From Prorocentrum cordatum (taxonomy: Eukaryota > Sar > Dinophyceae > Prorocentrales > Prorocentraceae): a stretch of 64,000 bases of DNA. The notes below the pieces were generated by a model, which saw only the letters and a list, made by a program, of their open reading frames with translations, was not told the origin of the DNA and did not search any database. A program made the position numbers and the translations under genes. Positions 61,029 through 64,000 of the stretch are shown piece after piece; position 1 is the first letter of the stretch, and every line of letters begins with the position of its first letter. The stretch covers positions 267,014 through 331,013 of the forward strand of contig CAUYUJ010020738.1 in assembly GCA_963575745.1 (NCBI GenBank), read 5' to 3'.

Positions 61029-61700
61029 ATGGCTACCCGTAGTGGCGAGGAACTGCGGAGTGATTGGGGTCGTGCTTTCCGTCGTGCACGCCGTGGCTCC
61101 CCTCTTCGCAGCCGCTCCGATGATTGTATACGCCCCCAGGACGAGAAGCCCGTCATCGATGACGTGCTGGCTCATGAACTATACCTATGGAAGGAGGATC
61201 CTAACCCTTGGAGTTTCTGGGAGTGGCGCTCTAAGACTGGGCGTTCGAAAGCAGCTGGCGCATTCCGTAGCTCTGCGCCTGCTGGTGCAGAGAGCTCTTC
61301 TCCGCGGAGGGGCCGATCCACCAGCATACCGCGGAGAGGCATCCAGAGCAGGGCGCGCAATCGCAGCCGCAGCAAGAGCATCCCGAGGGCACGTGGATAT
61401 CCGTTGGCGAGTCGGCCGCGATGCAGGACGCATACGATGCACCCAGACAAGCCCCATGAGCGCCTCAGCAACACCAAGAGCGTGACGAGACGTGAGCAAG
61501 AAGCCCGGACACTCCACCGGCAACAGGCTCTTGACGAAATGTCCGAGGTTTCCGCCGATCGGGTTGATGACGTGGATGACGCGCAGGTCCACAGAGATAG
61601 CAGTTCGGCTCCCGCACCTGGTCCTGCACCTACCAGGGAAGCGAGCCACGCGTTTCTGGACGCTCGTATGACTTTGTTGGAGGAACACGTACGGCATTAG
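61029..61700 (+). CDS. Arg/Ser-rich protein, 223 residues
   Basis: ATG 61029, stop at 61698-61700; an upstream in-frame extension to 60783 lies over the leader and is probably untranslated. The N-terminus is basic (RSDWGRAFRRARRGSPLRSR), then an acidic/aromatic patch (DVLAHELYLWKEDPNPWSFW), then a long RS-type basic stretch (SSPRRGRSTSIPRRG, RARNRSRSKSIPRARG), and a charged helical C-terminus (RREQEARTLHRQQALDEMSE, then DARMTLLEEHVRH). It has no RRM or enzyme motif. Such composition fits a nucleic-acid-binding or nucleocapsid-like protein. The intact frame, relict DinoSL and leader shared with the helicase and OTU genes suggest it belongs to the same composite unit. Function is inferred from composition only. 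Confidence 0.6.
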   Translation: MATRSGEELRSDWGRAFRRARRGSPLRSRSDDCIRPQDEKPVIDDVLAHELYLWKEDPNPWSFWEWRSKTGRSKAAGAFRSSAPAGAESSSPRRGRSTSIPRRGIQSRARNRSRSKSIPRARGYPLASRPRCRTHTMHPDKPHERLSNTKSVTRREQEARTLHRQQALDEMSEVSADRVDDVDDAQVHRDSSSAPAPGPAPTREASHAFLDARMTLLEEHVRH

Positions 61701-62580
61701 GCTCAGATAGTATATGTACTGTATTGCACGATTGCCGAAGGTACTATGTTCCACTATGATTCTGGGTAGAGCGAGTTGGGAAATGGGATGTTGCTTCAAC
61801 TTGTCATCCGTTGGTCAGTTGTTCGATGCTGGTTGCTATTATCCATACTGGTGCTGCTAATTCTGCTCAGGTGATGCTGCTGACTACTGTACTCGCCGCT
61901 TTTGCCTCTGAGACTTGGAGATTGCTGGGTTTCTTCGGGTGTGCGGCAGTGGTCTGCGATGATGTATGGTCTCTCGTCCAGTACTGGGATTGCCTTGTGA
62001 TTCACCGCTGCATCAGTAATGGGTGATGTCGTTACTTTGCCGCACTGGGAGATCAGGCAGTATTATCGACGCTGTGGCCGCTACCACGGTGCAGTGGATT
62101 CCTTTGGTGCTCTCCTCCTGTTATGATTTGTTCGGGGCCTCTCTCCTGGACAGAGTCGTTCTAGCCCCTCCTCGATGAGTGAGTCGTTCGGCGAGGGGCC
62201 TGGACGACTCACACAAGGAAGAACCCTAACGACTCGCCCCAGGGCGAGGGGCCCCAATGACTCACACCACCTGCAGTCTGGCCCAGCACGTGCACTCTCT
62301 GAGTTCCGTGAGTCTTCAAATCGGGTGAAGGGGACCGATCTGGGAGGCGAGTTTCTCCTTCTGCTTCTCTTCTACCCCTCCCTCCGAACCTGCCGCCTGC
62401 CGCCAGCGCCCGACGTCATGGGCGAGCCTGATCAGTTTAGTATCTCGTGCCGCGTGCGCACTGCAGGACTGGTCGGGTAAGATCGCTGGGTCGTCGACGC
62501 CGTCGTCCATGGTATTGTCGTCGACGAAGTCATCGTTGTCATCGTAAGCATGGATCTTATCGTCGTCGTCGACGTCGCCG
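61701..62580. other. 3' flank and spacer
   Basis: No gene supported. A few isolated minisatellite-like GTTCGGGGCC units lie near 62130-62260, and a GTCGTCGACG-rich patch at 62480-62580. Confidence 0.4.
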
Positions 62581-62584
62581 CCAG

Positions 62585-62745
62585 CATCTGTGAGTCGTTC
62601 CGGCTTCTAGTGGTGTGAGTCGTTGGGACCCCTCGTCCTGCGTGGTATGAGTCTTTCGGGCCCTTCCTTGTGTGTGAGTGGTTCGGGCTTCCCTTGGGTT
62701 GGTCGTTCGGGCTTCTCGTTCTGGAGTGAGTCGTTCAGGCTGGTC
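62585..62745. repeat. Short GTGAGTCGTTCGGG array
   Basis: Six diverged units of the minisatellite precede the first copy of the 62.76 kb duplicated block. Confidence 0.88.
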
Positions 62746-62754
62746 CTTGTGTTA

Positions 62755-62870
62755 CAGCAATCCTAAGAAACATTGTGCGTAATCTCCAAGCACTAGTAAG
62801 CATGATGCCAACCGAGCTGCTGGCCCGAGCCCTCCCCCCTGCACTGCCCTGGGTGGCTCTGCCTTCGTCA
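62755..62870. repeat. Duplicated block, copy 1 (second at 63345-63465)
   Basis: Both copies carry ATGATGCCAACCGAGCTGCT followed by GGCC, C-rich DNA and CTGCACNGCCC. The second copy contains a 15-base poly-C (63415-63429). Confidence 0.8.
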
Positions 62871-62944
62871 ATCTCATGTCGACGTTGCTCTGTGCTGCGT
62901 GGAGGCCTGGCGAGAAGAAACAGACAAATTCGAACTGCAGAGGA

Positions 62945-63300
62945 GCGCAAGACAGAGCTAATGCAGGAGTTCGGTTTTCTGTGCGTCGCAGATATGTGAA
63001 TCGTTGGTTCTTCGTGGTGTGAGTCGTTGGGGCCCTTCGTCCTTCCTGGTGTGAGTCCTTCGGGCTCCCCCTTGTGTGTGAGTCGTTCGGGCTCCTCGTG
63101 ATGTGAGTCGTTCGGGCCCCTCGTCCTGGTGTGAGTCGTTCGGGCCCCTCCTTATGTGTGAATAGTTCCGTCTCTTCGTGGTGTGCGTCGTTGGGGCCAC
63201 TCGTCCTTCGTGGTGGGAGTGCTTCGGGCACTTCCTTGTGTGTGAGTCGTTCGGGCTCCTCGTGGTGTGAGTCGTTCGGGCCCCTCGTCCTGGTAACCGT
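62945..63300. repeat. Minisatellite array with shared left boundary
   Basis: Opens with AATGCAGGAGTTCGGTTTTC TGTGCGTCGCAG and continues with about 12 GTGAGTCGTTCGGG units in the two usual forms. Confidence 0.93.
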
Positions 63301-63603
63301 GTGATCTGTGGAGGCAATGAGCATAGCTCACCCAGTCTTACTGAAAGCACACTGGACACTATGCGTTATCTCCATTCACTGGCATGCATGATGCCAACCG
63401 AGCTGCTGGCCTGCCCCCCCCCCCCCCCCGTCCTGCACGGCCCAGCGGGGTCCTCGTATCCTGGTCGGTTCGTGTTTTCTCGGCGTTGCTTTGTCCTGGG
63501 AGTCGAGACTGGGGACTCGGCTCCACAGGGGAGCGTGCCAACGGTTAGGGTCCACGGGTTTTGACGTCAGAGGGTAGAAGGCGTTACGATTCACAAGCGG
63601 TTT

Positions 63604-63640
63604 TCCGTAGACATTGTGGTGCAAGTCAGATTGGCCCAAG
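63604..63640 (+). other. Two tandem relict DinoSLs
   Basis: Bases 63604-63625 match the 22-nt DinoSL at 18 of 22 positions (TCCGTAG start, CATT, TGG and final CAAG). They are followed immediately by 15 bases, TCAGATTGGCCCAAG (63626-63640), matching the last 15 DinoSL positions at 11. A full leader followed by one truncated at its internal AG is the known product of repeated trans-splicing and reinsertion. It is upstream of the OTU ORF. Confidence 0.85.
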
Positions 63641-63774
63641 CTAGTCTCGACCAGTGCCCATCCATCTGCGTGAGGCTCTACTGTGAGCTCCGCGTATCAC
63701 TTGTGCAGTGAGTTTAGCTCCGCACGGACGCTATTCTTCCCAATGCCTGAGGGCGTGCAGCAGAATTCACAGAG

Positions 63775-64000
63775 ATGCCAGTCGTGGACTTACGTGAGGT
63801 TTACGCGCCCTTGCCCCGAGCGGTGCGAGAATTGCAGGGGATGCTGATGGAGACGATGCCTACAGCTGGAGACGGCGCGTGCGCCATTCATTCTGTGTGG
63901 GGCAAATGGGAGAGGGGTGAGCTGGTCAAGCGCGATGCTCGCTCGTTTCTCCGCGAAGCATTCGGTCCTACCGCTGACATCTTCAGATCGAGACTGTCGT
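63775..64000 (+). CDS. OTU-type cysteine protease, N-terminal part, runs off the window
   Basis: ATG 63775 opens a frame still open at 64000 (75 codons). Residues 30-43 (TAGDGACAIHSVWG) match the OTU signature GDGxCxxxS/H: Asp33 and Cys36 (63880-63882) correspond to the catalytic Asp/Cys loop, followed by a helix starting His-Ser-Val-Trp in place of the common Phe-Arg. A charged segment (RDARSFLREAFG) typical of the region after the first helix follows. OTU enzymes cleave ubiquitin-type bonds; some large mobile elements, including certain Helitrons, also carry an OTU domain. The catalytic His would lie beyond the window. An ATG at 63743 gives only 33 codons in another frame. The leader (63604-63774) includes tandem DinoSL relics and GTGAGTTTAGCTCCGCA, shared with the helicase and RS genes. 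Confidence 0.7.
   Translation, partial: MPVVDLREVYAPLPRAVRELQGMLMETMPTAGDGACAIHSVWGKWERGELVKRDARSFLREAFGPTADIFRSRLS

Noticed and set aside
45247-63300. CRISPR-like regular repeats
   Set aside because: Units are contiguous or separated by other repeat forms, without unique spacers of constant length, and the DNA is eukaryotic.

Overview
The window looks like dinoflagellate nuclear DNA (eukaryote). It is GC-rich, packed with tandem repeats, and its recognisable genes are small, mostly broken and often preceded by degenerate copies of the 22-nt dinoflagellate trans-spliced leader (DinoSL). Those relict leaders are the expected mark of mRNAs that were reverse transcribed and reinserted. I cannot fix the genus from sequence alone; the repeat load and gene families fit large free-living or symbiotic dinoflagellate genomes. 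I saw no rRNA, tRNA, CRISPR array or bacterial operon structure.

Layout. 0-29 kb: almost entirely satellites and microsatellites (332-bp units at 6-7.8 kb, a 99-bp hairpin satellite at 13.8-15.3 kb and its 90-bp relative at 24.4-25.2 kb, a 700-bp AGT tract at 16.2 kb, GTTATCG repeats at 28 kb). Coding-like islands lie between them: 2.9-4.9 kb, 8.8-9.2 kb, an ORF with 98-residue internal repeats at 22.7-23.9 kb, the C-terminus of a Pif1-like helicase with a GC-AG intron at 25.2-25.8 kb, and a K/G-rich protein at 26.9-27.6 kb. 28.7-29.2 kb: a minus-strand ORF with a relict DinoSL.

29.6-36.0 kb: one nearly full-length tyrosine-recombinase retrotransposon of the DIRS/Ngaro/PAT type. Its order is A1 repeat, gag-like gene, reverse transcriptase plus RNase H, methyltransferase-like domain, tyrosine recombinase, then B1-A2-B2 split direct repeats. 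Frameshifts and a His in place of the recombinase nucleophile indicate a dead copy. 36-42 kb: a cluster of short genes (unknown, RING finger, SR-rich, and on the minus strand a transposase-like gene), each with a DinoSL relic upstream, embedded in short GCGC-type palindromes.

45-64 kb: a second system on the plus strand. Long minisatellite arrays (GTGAGTCGTTCGGG and CCTCTTGGGGG units) separate a broken SF1 helicase gene (50.5-54.3 kb), a decayed copy of it (47.4-48.1 kb), an Arg/Ser-rich ORF (61.0-61.7 kb) and the start of an OTU-type cysteine protease gene running off the window end. These ORFs share a leader built from relict DinoSL plus a GTGAGCNTAGCTC-like motif, and several boundary segments recur 2-4 times, so this looks like repeated copies of one composite unit. 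How the helicase, RS protein and OTU protease might cooperate is unknown; a replicating mobile element is one possibility.
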